From positions 49,101 through 113,100 of the forward strand of contig CALUMT010000018.1 of assembly GCA_944321845.1 (NCBI GenBank): a stretch of 64,000 nt of DNA. Direction: 5' to 3'. The position numbers and the translations under genes are program-made. The notes beneath the pieces were generated by a model. That model saw only the letters and a program-made list of their open reading frames with translations. It made no database searches and was not told where the DNA came from. Each line of letters opens with the position of its first letter. Positions within the stretch are counted from its first letter, which is position 1. This DNA is from an uncultured Butyricimonas sp. Its GTDB lineage: Bacteria > Bacteroidota > Bacteroidia > Bacteroidales > Marinifilaceae. Shown here in pieces: positions 45,991 to 55,944 of the stretch.

Positions 45991-46021
45991 TTGGCAAGAA
46001 AAAGAGAATAGTGTAACTTTG
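45991..46021 (+). promoter_or_regulatory. Promoter of the thioesterase-uvrB pair
   Basis: TTG (45991-45993), 20-base spacer, TAACTTTG (46014-46021), exact -7 consensus, 18 bases before ATG 46039. Confidence 0.65.
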
Positions 46022-46038
46022 CCGCAAAACAAAATATC

Positions 46039-46416
46039 ATGGAAATACAAGTAGGACAAACATTCACACAGGAAATCACGGTTCGTCATGAAGACACAGC
46101 CGCCGTGTATGGTTCCGGAAAACTAGAAGTATTCGCGACGCCAGCTTTAGTCGCCTTAATGGAGAACACAGCTATCCGTTGCCTTGAAAACAAATTGGAT
46201 GCAGAAAGCGATACTGTCGGCATTGAAATCAACGTGAAACACGTAAAAGCAACGCCTGTCGGACGCCCAGTACATTGCAAAGCAACAATCTCGGAAATCG
46301 ACGGCAGACGCATCCGCTTTGAGATAGAGGCATGGGATGATGTCGCCACCATTGGAACGGCCATACACGACCGATTCGTGATAAACCCGGTAAAATTCAT
46401 GAGCAAATTACAATAA
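46039..46416 (+). CDS. Hotdog-fold thioesterase (FlK-like)
   Basis: A 125-residue protein of the hotdog fold, most like the fluoroacetyl-CoA thioesterase (FlK) group: EDTAAVYGSGKLEVFATPALVALMENTA, HVKATPVGRPVHCKATI and IGTAIHDRFVIN. The Thr/Glu/His catalytic set of FlK has counterparts here (Thr in the FATP segment, Glu in MENTA and His in the HVKAT segment). In this organism it probably hydrolyses small acyl-CoAs. It lies seven bases ahead of uvrB and shares its promoter. Confidence 0.8.
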   Translation: MEIQVGQTFTQEITVRHEDTAAVYGSGKLEVFATPALVALMENTAIRCLENKLDAESDTVGIEINVKHVKATPVGRPVHCKATISEIDGRRIRFEIEAWDDVATIGTAIHDRFVINPVKFMSKLQ

Positions 46417-46423
46417 ATACGCC

Positions 46424-48430
46424 ATGTTCCGTTTAACCTCTCAATTCAAACCTACCGGTGATCAACCGGAAGCCATAGAACAATTGGTTCAAGGCCTGAA
46501 TAACGGTGAACACTATCAGGTACTATTGGGGGTTACCGGTTCCGGAAAAACGTTTACCGTGGCAAATGTCATCCAACAGACACAACGCCCGACCTTAATT
46601 CTCAGTCACAATAAGACATTGGCCGCTCAACTTTACGGGGAATTTAAAAGTTTCTTCCCCGAAAATGCAGTGGAATATTTTGTCTCATACTACGATTATT
46701 ATCAACCGGAAGCTTATCTTCCGACCACAAACACCTATATAGAAAAAGCGTTGGAAATCAATGATGAAATTGATAAACTACGCTTGAGAGCAACAGCCTC
46801 TCTCCTATCCGGCCGACGGGATGTAATTGTCGTATCCTCCGTTTCATGTCTTTACGGTATGGCAGATCCTACCGCATTCGGATCAAATATCATTTACTTG
46901 AAACAAGGACAAACGATAAACAGGAATCAACTTCTTCACCGCCTGGTAGACGCTCTTTACGTCAACAATGAACTTGAATTCAAAAGAGGCTCTTTTCGAG
47001 CAAAAGGCGAAACCGTAGATATATTCCCCTCTATCGAAACATTTGACGGAGTAGCCTATCGGGTAGAATTTTGGGGAGATGAAATAGAACACCTAACCTC
47101 GTTTAACCCTCAAACCGGTAAGACTATTGATGAAATGGAAACGCTGAATATCTATCCAGCCAACCTTTTCGTTACCGATAAAAACACACTTGAAAAAGCC
47201 ATCCGGAATATCCAGCATGACCTGATTCTACAAGTTGAATATTTAAAAAGTATCGGCAAATCATTCGAGGCAAAACGCCTGGATGAACGGGTACGGTATG
47301 ACATTGAGATGATAAAAGAATTAGGATATTGTCAGGGAATAGAAAACTACTCCCGTTATCTTGACGGACGGGCTCCAGGAGTACGCCCTTTTTGCCTTCT
47401 CGATTACTTCCCGGAAGATTTTTTACTTGTAGTGGACGAATCTCACGTTACACTTCCACAGGTTAGGGCTATGTACGGGGGAGATCATTCCCGCAAAGAA
47501 ACTCTGGTCGAATATGGTTTTCGCCTGCCAGCAGCTTTCGACAATCGCCCACTTACTTTCGAGGAATTCGAAGCAAACACGAATCAGACAATATATGTCA
47601 GTGCCACACCTGCAGATTATGAGCTGGAGAAATGTCACGGGATTGTCGTAGAACAAATAATCCGCCCGACTGGAATTCTGGATCCTGAAATAGAGGTTGT
47701 ACCAAGCAAGCATCAAATTGACCACTTGATAAACGAGATTCAAAAAAGGATTGCAGTAAATGAAAAGGTATTAGTTACCACCCTAACTAAACGTATGGCC
47801 GAAGAACTAAGTCAATACCTTGAAAGAATCAGTATCAAATGTCAATACATTCACTCTGACGTGGATACATTAGAGCGAGTACAAATTATCGAAAATCTGC
47901 GGAAAGGAATCATTGATGTTCTCGTCGGGGTAAACTTGCTTCGGGAGGGTCTTGACATGCCTGAAGTATCACTTGTTGCCATTCTTGATGCAGACAAAGA
48001 AGGCTTTCTCCGTTCTACTCGTTCTCTAATCCAAACTGCAGGACGTGCAGCCCGTAATTTAAACGGTAAGGTAATCATGTATGCAGACACGATTACTCGC
48101 TCCATGCAAGAAACTATCGATGCCACAAACTACCGTCGGGAAAAACAATTGCAGTATAATGCAGTACACCATATAACACCCAAACAAATCCAAAAAATAT
48201 CCTCTTCCGTACTGCAAGAAACTTCTCGCCCCTACACGGAAGAAACGACTCCACAAATGGTTGCAGATCCATTACTGGACTATATGTCCAAACCAGCCCT
48301 AGAGAAAATGATAAAAACCACAAAAGCCGCCATGCAAAAAGCTGCTAAAGAAATGGATTTCCTCGAAGCTGCCCGTTTACGCGACGAAATGTTCCAACTC
48401 GAGGAAAAATTAAAATCACTGGCAAAATAA
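46424..48430 (+). CDS. uvrB: Excinuclease ABC subunit B
   Basis: Damage-verifying helicase of nucleotide excision repair, loaded by UvrA and handing over to UvrC. The 668-residue product has Walker A GVTGSGKT (36-43), the YYDYYQPEAYLP beta-hairpin region that reads damage, DESHVTLPQ (Walker B), QTAGRAARN (motif VI) and a C-terminal UVR coil (AAKEMDFLEAARLRDEM). Length is normal. uvrA lies a few kilobases away on the other strand and recA between them, so DNA repair genes are grouped. The stop is seven bases from the convergent thioesterase gene. Confidence 0.98.
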   Translation: MFRLTSQFKPTGDQPEAIEQLVQGLNNGEHYQVLLGVTGSGKTFTVANVIQQTQRPTLILSHNKTLAAQLYGEFKSFFPENAVEYFVSYYDYYQPEAYLPTTNTYIEKALEINDEIDKLRLRATASLLSGRRDVIVVSSVSCLYGMADPTAFGSNIIYLKQGQTINRNQLLHRLVDALYVNNELEFKRGSFRAKGETVDIFPSIETFDGVAYRVEFWGDEIEHLTSFNPQTGKTIDEMETLNIYPANLFVTDKNTLEKAIRNIQHDLILQVEYLKSIGKSFEAKRLDERVRYDIEMIKELGYCQGIENYSRYLDGRAPGVRPFCLLDYFPEDFLLVVDESHVTLPQVRAMYGGDHSRKETLVEYGFRLPAAFDNRPLTFEEFEANTNQTIYVSATPADYELEKCHGIVVEQIIRPTGILDPEIEVVPSKHQIDHLINEIQKRIAVNEKVLVTTLTKRMAEELSQYLERISIKCQYIHSDVDTLERVQIIENLRKGIIDVLVGVNLLREGLDMPEVSLVAILDADKEGFLRSTRSLIQTAGRAARNLNGKVIMYADTITRSMQETIDATNYRREKQLQYNAVHHITPKQIQKISSSVLQETSRPYTEETTPQMVADPLLDYMSKPALEKMIKTTKAAMQKAAKEMDFLEAARLRDEMFQLEEKLKSLAK

Positions 48431-48437
48431 ATCGCCC

Positions 48438-48854
48438 CTATTTCTTTTCCATCACGATATTCGTAATCCGACATACAGAGGCCAATTTCCCAAATTCATC
48501 CCGAATAACCACATTCACAACATGTGTACGCCTCCCTCTATGGACAAATTCAGCACGGGCAACGACATATTTCCCCTCAGCCTTATGTATATGATTCCCG
48601 TTTATTTCAATTCCATACACGTGATATTTATCGGTATCCACTCCCATATAAGCCAATCCACTTCCCACGGTCTCGGTTAAGGCCATAATAGCTCCACCAT
48701 GCAATAAATTTCCCGGGCGCATGGTTCTGTTGTCTATTGGCATCGTTGCCTCCAGCCAATCATCTCCGGCCCCCGTGAATACAATACCTAAATGCTCAAC
48801 CAATGTTCCCCGACACTCTCGGTTCATTCGTTCCAATATCTCTTTCTCTGTCAT
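48438..48854 (-). CDS. PaaI-type hotdog thioesterase
   Basis: A 138-residue acyl-CoA thioesterase of the PaaI/YbgC class. The motif LLHGGAIMALTETVGSGLA, with the catalytic Asp/Glu in LTE and the preceding HGG, and the VVARAEFVHRGRRTHV strand are typical. In the family it hydrolyses aryl- or acyl-CoAs. The ATG at 48854 is 14 bases after the tRNA-Arg terminator hairpin; the longer frame from 48923 runs through the tRNA and is rejected. It converges on uvrB with a seven-base gap. Confidence 0.88.
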   Translation of the reverse strand: MTEKEILERMNRECRGTLVEHLGIVFTGAGDDWLEATMPIDNRTMRPGNLLHGGAIMALTETVGSGLAYMGVDTDKYHVYGIEINGNHIHKAEGKYVVARAEFVHRGRRTHVVNVVIRDEFGKLASVCRITNIVMEKK

Positions 48855-48867
48855 AAGTATAAATAAT

Positions 48868-48894
48868 AAAAAAAGGGATTGTAAACAATCCCTT
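48868..48894 (-). terminator. Terminator of tRNA-Arg
   Basis: Stem 48886-48894 with 48873-48881 (AAGGGATTG/CAATCCCTT, four-base loop), then a T-rich tail on the minus strand. The first stem base overlaps the last A of the tRNA CCA end. Confidence 0.8.
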
Positions 48895-48969
48895 GGTGAA
48901 CTCGGCGGGAGTCGAACCCACAACCTCTTGGGCCGTAACCAAGTGCTCTATCCATTAAGCTACGAGTCC
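48894..48969 (-). tRNA. tRNA-Arg (anticodon ACG)
   Basis: A 76-base cloverleaf on the minus strand, CCA included. Acceptor GGACTCG pairs with CGAGTTC; D-arm GCTT/GAGC; anticodon stem CTTGG/CCAAG with loop TTACGGC giving anticodon ACG (reads CGU, and after A-to-I editing CGC/CGA); variable AGGTT; T-arm GTGGG/CCCGC with TTCGACT. The discriminator is A and CCA is encoded. Directly followed by a terminator hairpin. Confidence 0.95.
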
Positions 48970-49094
48970 GTTTTCACGAGTGCAAATGTAGTATATTTTC
49001 TTTTACTTTGTCTCAAATAGGAAAATATTTTTCAAAATTCTACTTCTTCGATAATATTCTGCAGGATATCCCCCATCATTCTCCAAAATATACT

Positions 49095-49102
49095 TACTTT
49101 TG
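49095..49102 (+). promoter_or_regulatory. Candidate -7 box of bcp-recA
   Basis: TACTTTTG matches TAnnTTTG, 28 bases before bcp ATG 49130; no clear -33. Confidence 0.45.
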
Positions 49103-49129
49103 TAGAGAATCCAACGAATAAATAAAAAT

Positions 49130-49600
49130 ATGATATTAAAAGAAGGCGATAAAGCCCCCTACTTCGAGGGGATAAATCAAAATGGTGAAACAATATCTTC
49201 AGACCAATTCAAAGGGAAAAAACTAATCCTCTATTTTTATCCGAAAGATAATACAAGTGGATGTACTGCAGAAGCCTGTAACCTAAACGATGGATACTCC
49301 ACGTTAACGCAACAAGGATTTGAAGTCGTGGGGGTCAGCCCTGATTCGGCAAACTCCCATGCCAAATTCATCAGTAAATACAACCTATCCTTCAACCTTA
49401 TCGCGGACACGGAAAAGCAAATATTACAAACGTATGGCGTATGGGCTGAAAAGAAAATGTATGGACGCACCTACATGGGAGTTCTCCGCACAACTTTTAT
49501 CATCAATGCAGAAGGAATCATCCAAAAAATAATTGACAAAGTAAACACGAAGGATCACACTCATCAAATCCTGAAGGCATTAGGTATCACGAAAGAATAA
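49130..49600 (+). CDS. bcp: Thioredoxin-dependent peroxiredoxin (BCP/PrxQ)
   Basis: Reduces hydrogen peroxide and organic peroxides using thioredoxin. The 156-residue protein has the peroxidatic Cys45 and resolving Cys50 in GCTAEAC, a PrxQ pattern five residues apart, preceded by YFYPKDNTSG. Catalytic Thr and Arg (TSG and the later VLRTTF region) are present. It is 19 bases ahead of recA, sharing a promoter, so oxidative-damage defence and recombinational repair would be expressed together. Confidence 0.95.
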   Translation: MILKEGDKAPYFEGINQNGETISSDQFKGKKLILYFYPKDNTSGCTAEACNLNDGYSTLTQQGFEVVGVSPDSANSHAKFISKYNLSFNLIADTEKQILQTYGVWAEKKMYGRTYMGVLRTTFIINAEGIIQKIIDKVNTKDHTHQILKALGITKE

Positions 49601-49619
49601 CAAATAAACATCATATATT

Positions 49620-50639
49620 ATGGCAAATACAGAAGTAAATCAAGACAAGTTAAAAGCACTTCAACTTACTCTGAATAAGATCGAGAAAGATTTCGGTAAG
49701 GGAAGCGTCATGAAACTTGGCGACAATGTTGTTGAAAACATTCCTGTCATTCCAACAGGTTCCATCGGCCTTGACAAGGCTCTTGGTGTTGGCGGATACC
49801 CGAGGGGACGTGTAATTGAAATATTCGGACCTGAATCCTCCGGTAAAACGACCCTGGCAATCCATGCCATTGCCGAAGCCCAAAAATTAGGCGGTATTGC
49901 CGCTATCATTGATGCGGAACACGCCTTTGACCGATCATATGCAGAGAAATTAGGCGTCGATGTCAACAATCTGTTCATCGCACAACCAGACAACGGTGAA
50001 CAAGCTTTGGAAATCGCGGACCAACTCATCCGTTCTGCGGCAATTGACATCATCGTGATCGACTCCGTTGCAGCCTTAACTCCCAAAGCAGAAATTGAAG
50101 GCAACATGGGTGATAGCGTAATGGGACTCCAGGCTCGTTTAATGTCTCAAGCATTACGTAAACTCACCAGTACCATCAGCAAAACAAATACCTGCTGTAT
50201 TTTCATTAATCAATTGCGTGATAAAATCGGTGTCATGTTCGGAAATCCGGAAACAACAACCGGTGGTAATGCCTTAAAATTTTACGCTTCTGTCCGCCTT
50301 GATATCCGCCGCATCGGACAAATTAAAGACGGGGAAGAAATATACGGTAACCACACGCGGGTAAAAATTGTAAAAAACAAAGTTGCCCCTCCCTTCAAGA
50401 AGGCTGAATTTGATATCATGTACGGCGAAGGAATTTCCCGTTCCGGGGAAATCGTTGACCTTGGTGTAGAATTAAACGTGATCAAGAAAAGCGGTAGTTG
50501 GTTCTCATACGGAGATAGCAAATTAGGTCAAGGACGGGAAACCGTAAAACAAATGGTTATGGATAACCCGGAATTAGCCGAAGAATTAACCCAAAAAATT
50601 ATGGAGGCCATGGACGGAAATCCATCTCTACAAGAATAA
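49620..50639 (+). CDS. recA: Recombinase RecA
   Basis: Forms filaments on single-stranded DNA for strand exchange and SOS-type co-protease activity. The 339-residue product has Walker [10 protein letters not shown] (70-78), the [15 protein letters not shown] and [20 protein letters not shown] segments, the L1/L2 DNA-binding loops and [17 protein letters not shown]. Length is typical of Bacteroidota. No LexA box was sought with success upstream; the only promoter seen is that of bcp. The S9 peptidase gene follows after 31 bases. Confidence 0.99.
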   Translation: MANTEVNQDKLKALQLTLNKIEKDFGKGSVMKLGDNVVENIPVIPTGSIGLDKALGVGGYPRGRVIEIFGPESSGKTTLAIHAIAEAQKLGGIAAIIDAEHAFDRSYAEKLGVDVNNLFIAQPDNGEQALEIADQLIRSAAIDIIVIDSVAALTPKAEIEGNMGDSVMGLQARLMSQALRKLTSTISKTNTCCIFINQLRDKIGVMFGNPETTTGGNALKFYASVRLDIRRIGQIKDGEEIYGNHTRVKIVKNKVAPPFKKAEFDIMYGEGISRSGEIVDLGVELNVIKKSGSWFSYGDSKLGQGRETVKQMVMDNPELAEELTQKIMEAMDGNPSLQE

Positions 50640-50670
50640 AACTTCCAAAACCGTTTAATCAAAAGTAGCA

Positions 50671-52755
50671 ATGAGGAAATACTTATTATCAAGTCTCGTG
50701 GCTTTAACAATCATATCCTGTAACACTCCACGGGAAACATCCAAAACAAGCTATAAAACTCCAGATATGCAGTTGAGTTCCGACATCATGACGCCAGAAG
50801 TATTGTGGTCCTTTGGCCGAATTGGTAGCGTCAATGTTTCTCCAGACCAAAAGACGTTACTATACGACGTGACCTATTTCAATAAAGAAGAAGACCGCTC
50901 CTACTCGGATCTTTATCTACTAGACCTGGCAACTGGAACCTCAAAACAAATCACGGACACGGACTATAATGAATTCGGGGAAACATGGACCCCCGATGGG
51001 AAGATAGCCTTCATGTGTAGCCGTTCCGGAGACGTTCAATTATGGGAAATGAATCCCGATGGTAGTGGACTGACACAGATCACTAACGTGAAGGGAGGTA
51101 TCGGTGGATACATTTTCTCTCCTGATAAATCAAAACTGTTGTTTCTGCAAGATGTCAAATTGGAACAAGACGTACATGATCTGCACCCGGACCTTCCGAA
51201 GGCAAATGCCCGCCTGATCAACGGACAAATGTATCGGCACTGGAATCAATGGGTGGAAGCATACACGCATCCATTCATTACCGACTATAAAGCAGGACAA
51301 ATCATCACTTCCGGGAAAGATATTATGGAAGGGGAACATTGGGAATCTCCAGTCCGTCCCTGGGGTGGCACAGAACAATTGTGCTGGACAAAAGACGGAC
51401 AAAGTATTATCTACATGGCCCGTAAAAAAGAAGGTATTGACTATGCTCTCTCAACCAATACTGACTTATACCGCTATGATCTCAAGACTGGTAAAACCAC
51501 AAACCTAACCGAAGGGATGATGGGATACGACCAGAATCAGGTGATCTCACCCGATGGCACGCTCATGGCATGGGAAAGTATGGAACGAGACGGATATGAA
51601 GCGGATAAAATCCGATTATTCGTGATGAATCTTGCCACGGGCGAGAAGAAAGAATACACGAAAGATTTCGATCAAAACGTGGGAGCACTGTCTTGGGCTG
51701 ATAATAACACTATTTACTTCATCTCGGATTACCACGCTACAGACGAGATCTACCGTCTCACGTTGAACGACGGGGCAATTGTAAAACTAACTGAAGGAGT
51801 TCACAATTACACCTCTGTTCAACCTGTTAACGACTACCTCATCGCAGTTAAACAATCAATGAGCAAACCATCCGAGATCTATAAGGTAAACGCAAAAACT
51901 GGTGCTGACGAAGAACTGTCCTTCATCAACAAGAACCTGCTTTCCCAGCTAACCATGGGTAAGGTAGAATCCCGTTGGGTGAAAACAACAGACAACAAAG
52001 ACATGCTTGTATGGGTTATTTATCCTCCTCATTTTGATCCAAACAAAAAATACCCGGCAATCCTTTACTGCGAAGGAGGACCACAAAGCACAGTCAGCCA
52101 ATTCTGGAGCTATCGTTGGAATTTCCAAATGATGGCGGCCAACGGCTATATCATCGTAGCTCCCAATCGCCGAGGATTACCAGGCTTCGGACAGGAATGG
52201 CTGGAGCAAATCAGCGGTGACTATCCGGGACAAAACATCCAAGACTATTTATCGGCTATCGATGACGTGAAAAAAGAACCGTACGTGGATGCAGACCATC
52301 TGGGTTGCGTGGGAGCTTCTTATGGTGGATATTCCGTTTATTACCTTGCCGGCCACCATGACAAGCGCTTCAAAGCCTTCATCGCCCACTGCGGTATTTT
52401 CAACATGGAAATGCAATATTATAACACGGAAGAAATGTGGTTCGCTAACTGGGATATGGGCGGTGCTCCTTGGGAGAAAAACAATAAAGTAGCTCAACGC
52501 ACCTTCGACAATTCTCCTCATAAATTTGTAGGAGAATGGGATACCCCGATCCTAGTAATCCATGGACAGCAGGACTTCCGGATAGACGCATCCCAGGGTA
52601 TGGGAGCCTTCAATGCAGCCCGCATGCGTGGAATTCCAGCCCAATATCTTTATTTTCCGACAGAATGCCACTGGGTACTCGGATGCCAGAACGGAATTCT
52701 TTGGCAACGGACATTTGCCGCATGGTTGGATAAATGGTTAAAACCACAACAATAA
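50671..52755 (+). CDS. S9-family prolyl oligopeptidase-like lipoprotein
   Basis: A 694-residue serine peptidase anchored as a lipoprotein (lipobox IISC, Cys17). The N-terminal half is a beta-propeller with repeats such as GETWTPDGKIAFMCSRSG and VISPDGTLMAWESM; the C-terminal hydrolase domain has Ser550 (GASYGGY), Asp635 (GQQDFR) and His667 (ECHWV). Known relatives (acylaminoacyl or prolyl tripeptidyl peptidases) trim peptides outside the cell, useful to an organism living on protein. It is the last gene of a bcp-recA run and ends in a terminator shared with uvrA. Confidence 0.93.
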   Translation: MRKYLLSSLVALTIISCNTPRETSKTSYKTPDMQLSSDIMTPEVLWSFGRIGSVNVSPDQKTLLYDVTYFNKEEDRSYSDLYLLDLATGTSKQITDTDYNEFGETWTPDGKIAFMCSRSGDVQLWEMNPDGSGLTQITNVKGGIGGYIFSPDKSKLLFLQDVKLEQDVHDLHPDLPKANARLINGQMYRHWNQWVEAYTHPFITDYKAGQIITSGKDIMEGEHWESPVRPWGGTEQLCWTKDGQSIIYMARKKEGIDYALSTNTDLYRYDLKTGKTTNLTEGMMGYDQNQVISPDGTLMAWESMERDGYEADKIRLFVMNLATGEKKEYTKDFDQNVGALSWADNNTIYFISDYHATDEIYRLTLNDGAIVKLTEGVHNYTSVQPVNDYLIAVKQSMSKPSEIYKVNAKTGADEELSFINKNLLSQLTMGKVESRWVKTTDNKDMLVWVIYPPHFDPNKKYPAILYCEGGPQSTVSQFWSYRWNFQMMAANGYIIVAPNRRGLPGFGQEWLEQISGDYPGQNIQDYLSAIDDVKKEPYVDADHLGCVGASYGGYSVYYLAGHHDKRFKAFIAHCGIFNMEMQYYNTEEMWFANWDMGGAPWEKNNKVAQRTFDNSPHKFVGEWDTPILVIHGQQDFRIDASQGMGAFNAARMRGIPAQYLYFPTECHWVLGCQNGILWQRTFAAWLDKWLKPQQ

Positions 52756-52770
52756 ATCCTCCGACCATAA

Positions 52771-52815
52771 AAAACGATCCCCCGGAATCTTTACTTCCGG
52801 GGGATTTGTTTTATC
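52771..52815. terminator. Bidirectional terminator between S9 peptidase and uvrA
   Basis: ATCCCCCGGAA (52777-52787) pairs perfectly with TTCCGGGGGAT (52795-52805) around a seven-base loop. The plus strand continues TTGTTTTAT, and the minus strand CGTTTTTTATG, so it serves both convergent genes. Confidence 0.9.
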
Positions 52816-52829
52816 TCTCTCTTCCTATA

Positions 52830-55664
52830 TCACATTTTGAATTCTTCCCGCAAGAAAGGTGCTGTTTCTGAAACTGTATTAAGCGCAACCTCTTCCGGTG
52901 TTCCTGTACAAACAACCTGTCCCCCCATTTTACCTCCTCCGGGCCCCATATCAATTAAATAATCCGCCACTTTTATCACATCCAGATTATGCTCTATCAC
53001 GATGACCGTGTTTCCTTTATCCACCAACCGTTGCAACACGCCTAAAAGAATGTTCACATCCTCAAAATGCAAACCGGTAGTCGGCTCATCCAGAATATAC
53101 AAGGTCTTGCCAGTATCTTTCTTCGACAATTCAGCGGCCAACTTAATCCGCTGCGATTCTCCTCCGGAAAGCGTCGTGCAAGGCTGCCCAACCTGAATAT
53201 AACCTAACCCCACCTCCTGTAACACCTTCAACTTATCATGCAGCAAAGGCAAATTCTCAAAGAATTCCACCGCTTGATTAATCGTCAAATTCAACACATC
53301 CCCGATAGATTTTCCCTTGTAGCGCACTTCCAGCGTTTCCTTGTTATAGCGTTTCCCGTCACAAGCCTCACAATGCACGTAAACATCAGGCAAGAAATTC
53401 ATCTCGATCGTCCTCACTCCGGCCCCCTTACACACTTCACAACGTCCTCCGCTGATATTAAAAGAGAACCTTCCCGCTGTATACCCTCTAACCTGTGACT
53501 CCGGCAACTTCTCGAATATCTTACGGATATCTGTAAAGATTCCGGTGTAAGTCGCCGGATTCGAACGCGGACTCTTCCCGATAGGACTCTGGTCCACCAC
53601 TACGACCTTATCTATATTCTCGATTCCCTCTATTGACTGATATGGTAATGGAGTCGCCACGGAATTATAAAAATGGGCGCTCAATATTGGGTACAACGTG
53701 CCGTTCACCAAAGACGACTTACCGCTACCACTAACCCCGGTCACGCATATAAATTTGCCCAACGGGAACTCCACCTTCACGTTCTTCAGATTATTTCCCG
53801 AACATCCTTCCAGCACAATCTTCTTTCCGTTCCCTTCCCGACGCACCACGGGAACAGCAATTTCCTTCTGCCCGTTCAAGTATTGCGCTGTCAGACTGTC
53901 ACTTTTCAATATATCCTCGTAACTCCCGATTGCCACGACATTTCCACCCTTACGGCCAGCCTTTGGTCCCAAATCCACGATATAATCCGCATTCTGCATC
54001 ATCTCCTTGTCGTGCTCTACCACGATAACCGAATTACCATTATCCCGCAACTCCTGGAGAGAATGTATTAATTTACGGTTATCCTTCTGGTGCAAACCGA
54101 TACTCGGCTCATCCAGGATATACAACACGTTCACCAGTTGCGAACCGATTTGTGTTGCTAAACGAATACGCTGCGACTCTCCTCCCGACAACGTCACGGA
54201 AGGTCTGTTCAAGGACAGGTATTCCAAACCGACATCCAACATGAACTTCAATCGGGTTCGTATCTCCTTCAATATCTCTCCTGCGATCTGCCTCTGTTTC
54301 TCCTCCAGATGCTCCTCCACGTCAACAATCCAGGAATACAGATCAGACAGCTCCATATTGGCCAATTCCGATATATTCTTCCCGTGAATATAATAATGCA
54401 ACGCCTCCTGGTTCAATCTCTGCCCCTGACACTTGTCACAGGTCACCACCGAAATAAACTGTTCTGCCCACTTATTCGCCCGTTTCGAGGTCGCATTCTC
54501 TTCCTGCATCATCACGTACTTCACTACCCCCTCGTAAGTCGTCAAGAAATTGGAGGAAACTCCAATCTCCGCGTTCTCCAGGCGAAACTGTCCCGGATAA
54601 CCGTATAGAATATCAGTCAAAGCCTCTTCCGGCAAATCCCGAATCGGGGTTTTCAATGTCGCCCCATGCTTCTTCAGAATGGTATCAATCTGGTAAAAAA
54701 TAAGCGAACCTTTGTACTTGTCCAACGGCAATATTCCCCCGGCGTAAATAGACAAGGAATTATCCGGTATAATCTTTTCCAGATCAACCGAATTAATATA
54801 CCCCAATCCCTTACACTTCTTGCAAGCTCCATGGGGCGAATTAAAGGAAAAAGTATGAGGAGCGGGATCCTTGTAAGAAATACCCGTGTCAGGACACATC
54901 AAATGACGGCTGTAATAACGCACGCCTTCCGTTTCATAATCCATGACAGACATCACTCCATCCCCGTTCTTCATGGCCGTTGCCACAGAATTCTTCAATC
55001 GCTTCAGATCCACCCCATCCATGACGACCTTATCTACCACCAACTCGATATCATGGATTTTGTAACGGTCAACACTCATACCAATCTTTATCTCGCTCAA
55101 CACACCGTCAACCCGCACGGAAAGGAATCCTTTTTTACGCAAATTCTCGAACAGATCCTTGTAATGTCCCTTACGTCCTTTCACGACCGGGGCCAGAATC
55201 AAAATCCGTTTCCCGGCGAAATCCCGCTGAAGCAGCTCCAGAATCTGCTCATCGGTATACTTCACCATCCTGCTGCCCGTCTTGTAGGAATACGCCTCCC
55301 CTGCCCGGGCATACAGCAAACGTAAAAAATCATATATCTCGGTGACCGTCCCTACCGTGGAACGGGGATTCTTATTTGTCGTCTTCTGCTCGATGGAAAT
55401 CACGGGACTCAACCCCGTAATCTTATCTACATCGGGACGCTCAAATCCCCCCAGGAAACGCCGGGCATAAGCCGAGAACGTCTCAAGATACCGCCGTTGT
55501 CCTTCCGCGTATATCGTGTCAAAAGCCAAAGACGATTTACCACTACCGCTTAAGCCGGTTATCACGGTCAATTTATCACGGGGAATAACCAGATCAATAT
55601 TTTTCAGGTTATGCTCCCGTGCGCCGTAAATCACAATATTTTCGTCCTCCTCAGAATAATCCAT
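52830..55664 (-). CDS. uvrA: Excinuclease ABC subunit A
   Basis: Damage-sensing ATPase of nucleotide excision repair. The 944-residue product has two ABC modules: Walker [10 protein letters not shown] near the N-terminus and GVSGSGKSS around residue 630, two signature sequences ([13 protein letters not shown] and [13 protein letters not shown]) and Walker [14 protein letters not shown] / [13 protein letters not shown]. Zinc fingers of the CxxC type are present (CKKCKGLGY and CEVCKGAG). It is convergent with the S9 peptidase. A short palindrome (CACGTTTATGAACGTG) lies between its promoter-like box and its ATG. Confidence 0.99.
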   Translation of the reverse strand: MDYSEEDENIVIYGAREHNLKNIDLVIPRDKLTVITGLSGSGKSSLAFDTIYAEGQRRYLETFSAYARRFLGGFERPDVDKITGLSPVISIEQKTTNKNPRSTVGTVTEIYDFLRLLYARAGEAYSYKTGSRMVKYTDEQILELLQRDFAGKRILILAPVVKGRKGHYKDLFENLRKKGFLSVRVDGVLSEIKIGMSVDRYKIHDIELVVDKVVMDGVDLKRLKNSVATAMKNGDGVMSVMDYETEGVRYYSRHLMCPDTGISYKDPAPHTFSFNSPHGACKKCKGLGYINSVDLEKIIPDNSLSIYAGGILPLDKYKGSLIFYQIDTILKKHGATLKTPIRDLPEEALTDILYGYPGQFRLENAEIGVSSNFLTTYEGVVKYVMMQEENATSKRANKWAEQFISVVTCDKCQGQRLNQEALHYYIHGKNISELANMELSDLYSWIVDVEEHLEEKQRQIAGEILKEIRTRLKFMLDVGLEYLSLNRPSVTLSGGESQRIRLATQIGSQLVNVLYILDEPSIGLHQKDNRKLIHSLQELRDNGNSVIVVEHDKEMMQNADYIVDLGPKAGRKGGNVVAIGSYEDILKSDSLTAQYLNGQKEIAVPVVRREGNGKKIVLEGCSGNNLKNVKVEFPLGKFICVTGVSGSGKSSLVNGTLYPILSAHFYNSVATPLPYQSIEGIENIDKVVVVDQSPIGKSPRSNPATYTGIFTDIRKIFEKLPESQVRGYTAGRFSFNISGGRCEVCKGAGVRTIEMNFLPDVYVHCEACDGKRYNKETLEVRYKGKSIGDVLNLTINQAVEFFENLPLLHDKLKVLQEVGLGYIQVGQPCTTLSGGESQRIKLAAELSKKDTGKTLYILDEPTTGLHFEDVNILLGVLQRLVDKGNTVIVIEHNLDVIKVADYLIDMGPGGGKMGGQVVCTGTPEEVALNTVSETAPFLREEFKM

Positions 55665-55674
55665 TATATTTTAT

Positions 55675-55690
55675 CACGTTTATGAACGTG
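55675..55690. promoter_or_regulatory. Palindrome in the uvrA leader
   Basis: CACGTT TATG AACGTG, 16 bases, 10 bases before uvrA ATG and just after a -7-like TAATTTTG (55698-55691, minus). Could be a repressor site or an mRNA hairpin. No known consensus was matched. Confidence 0.35.
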
Positions 55691-55698
55691 CAAAATTA
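55691..55698 (-). promoter_or_regulatory. Candidate -7 box of uvrA
   Basis: Minus strand reads TAATTTTG (TAnnTTTG), 26 bases before ATG 55664; -33 not clear. Confidence 0.35.
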
Positions 55699-55732
55699 CA
55701 GGAAAGAGATGAAAGTTTGAAAATTCTAATAC

Positions 55733-55762
55733 AAAAAAAGAGCACCCACACAATGGATGCTC
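55733..55762 (-). terminator. Terminator after the rpmB-rpmG-DUF4295 operon
   Basis: GAGCA-C-CC (55740-55747) pairs with GG-A-TGCTC (55755-55762), one mismatch, followed on the minus strand by seven T residues. Confidence 0.8.
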
Positions 55763-55785
55763 TCGTGATATACGGTAATAATGAA

Positions 55786-55938
55786 TTATTTCTTCACCAC
55801 CTCTTTTACTTGATCATTCGGAACCATTTGCTCCTTGAAAGTATAAGCACCGGTTTTCGGAGACTTTACCATCTTGATCACTTTAGCAAAACCTCTACCG
55901 TCACCAGTCTTCAATGTTGCAACAACCTTCTTTGCCAT
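55786..55938 (-). CDS. DUF4295 small protein, ribosome-associated gene context
   Basis: A 50-residue basic protein (MAKKVVATLKTGDGRGF...), too short for the usual ORF cut-off, that I recognise as DUF4295, a Bacteroidota-specific family. It has Lys-rich ends and a conserved VKSPKTGAYTFKEQMVP core. It follows rpmG by six bases in the rpmB-rpmG operon and is closed by a terminator. The constant association with L33 and L28 suggests a role at the ribosome, but no function is established. Confidence 0.85.
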   Translation of the reverse strand: MAKKVVATLKTGDGRGFAKVIKMVKSPKTGAYTFKEQMVPNDQVKEVVKK

Positions 55939-55944
55939 AGCTTA

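Noticed and set aside
48721-49020. Plus-strand frame covering tRNA-Arg
   Set aside because: It runs through a tRNA and a terminator.
49600-49619. Separate recA promoter with LexA site
   Set aside because: Only 19 bases between bcp and recA and no palindrome; recA seems read from the bcp promoter.
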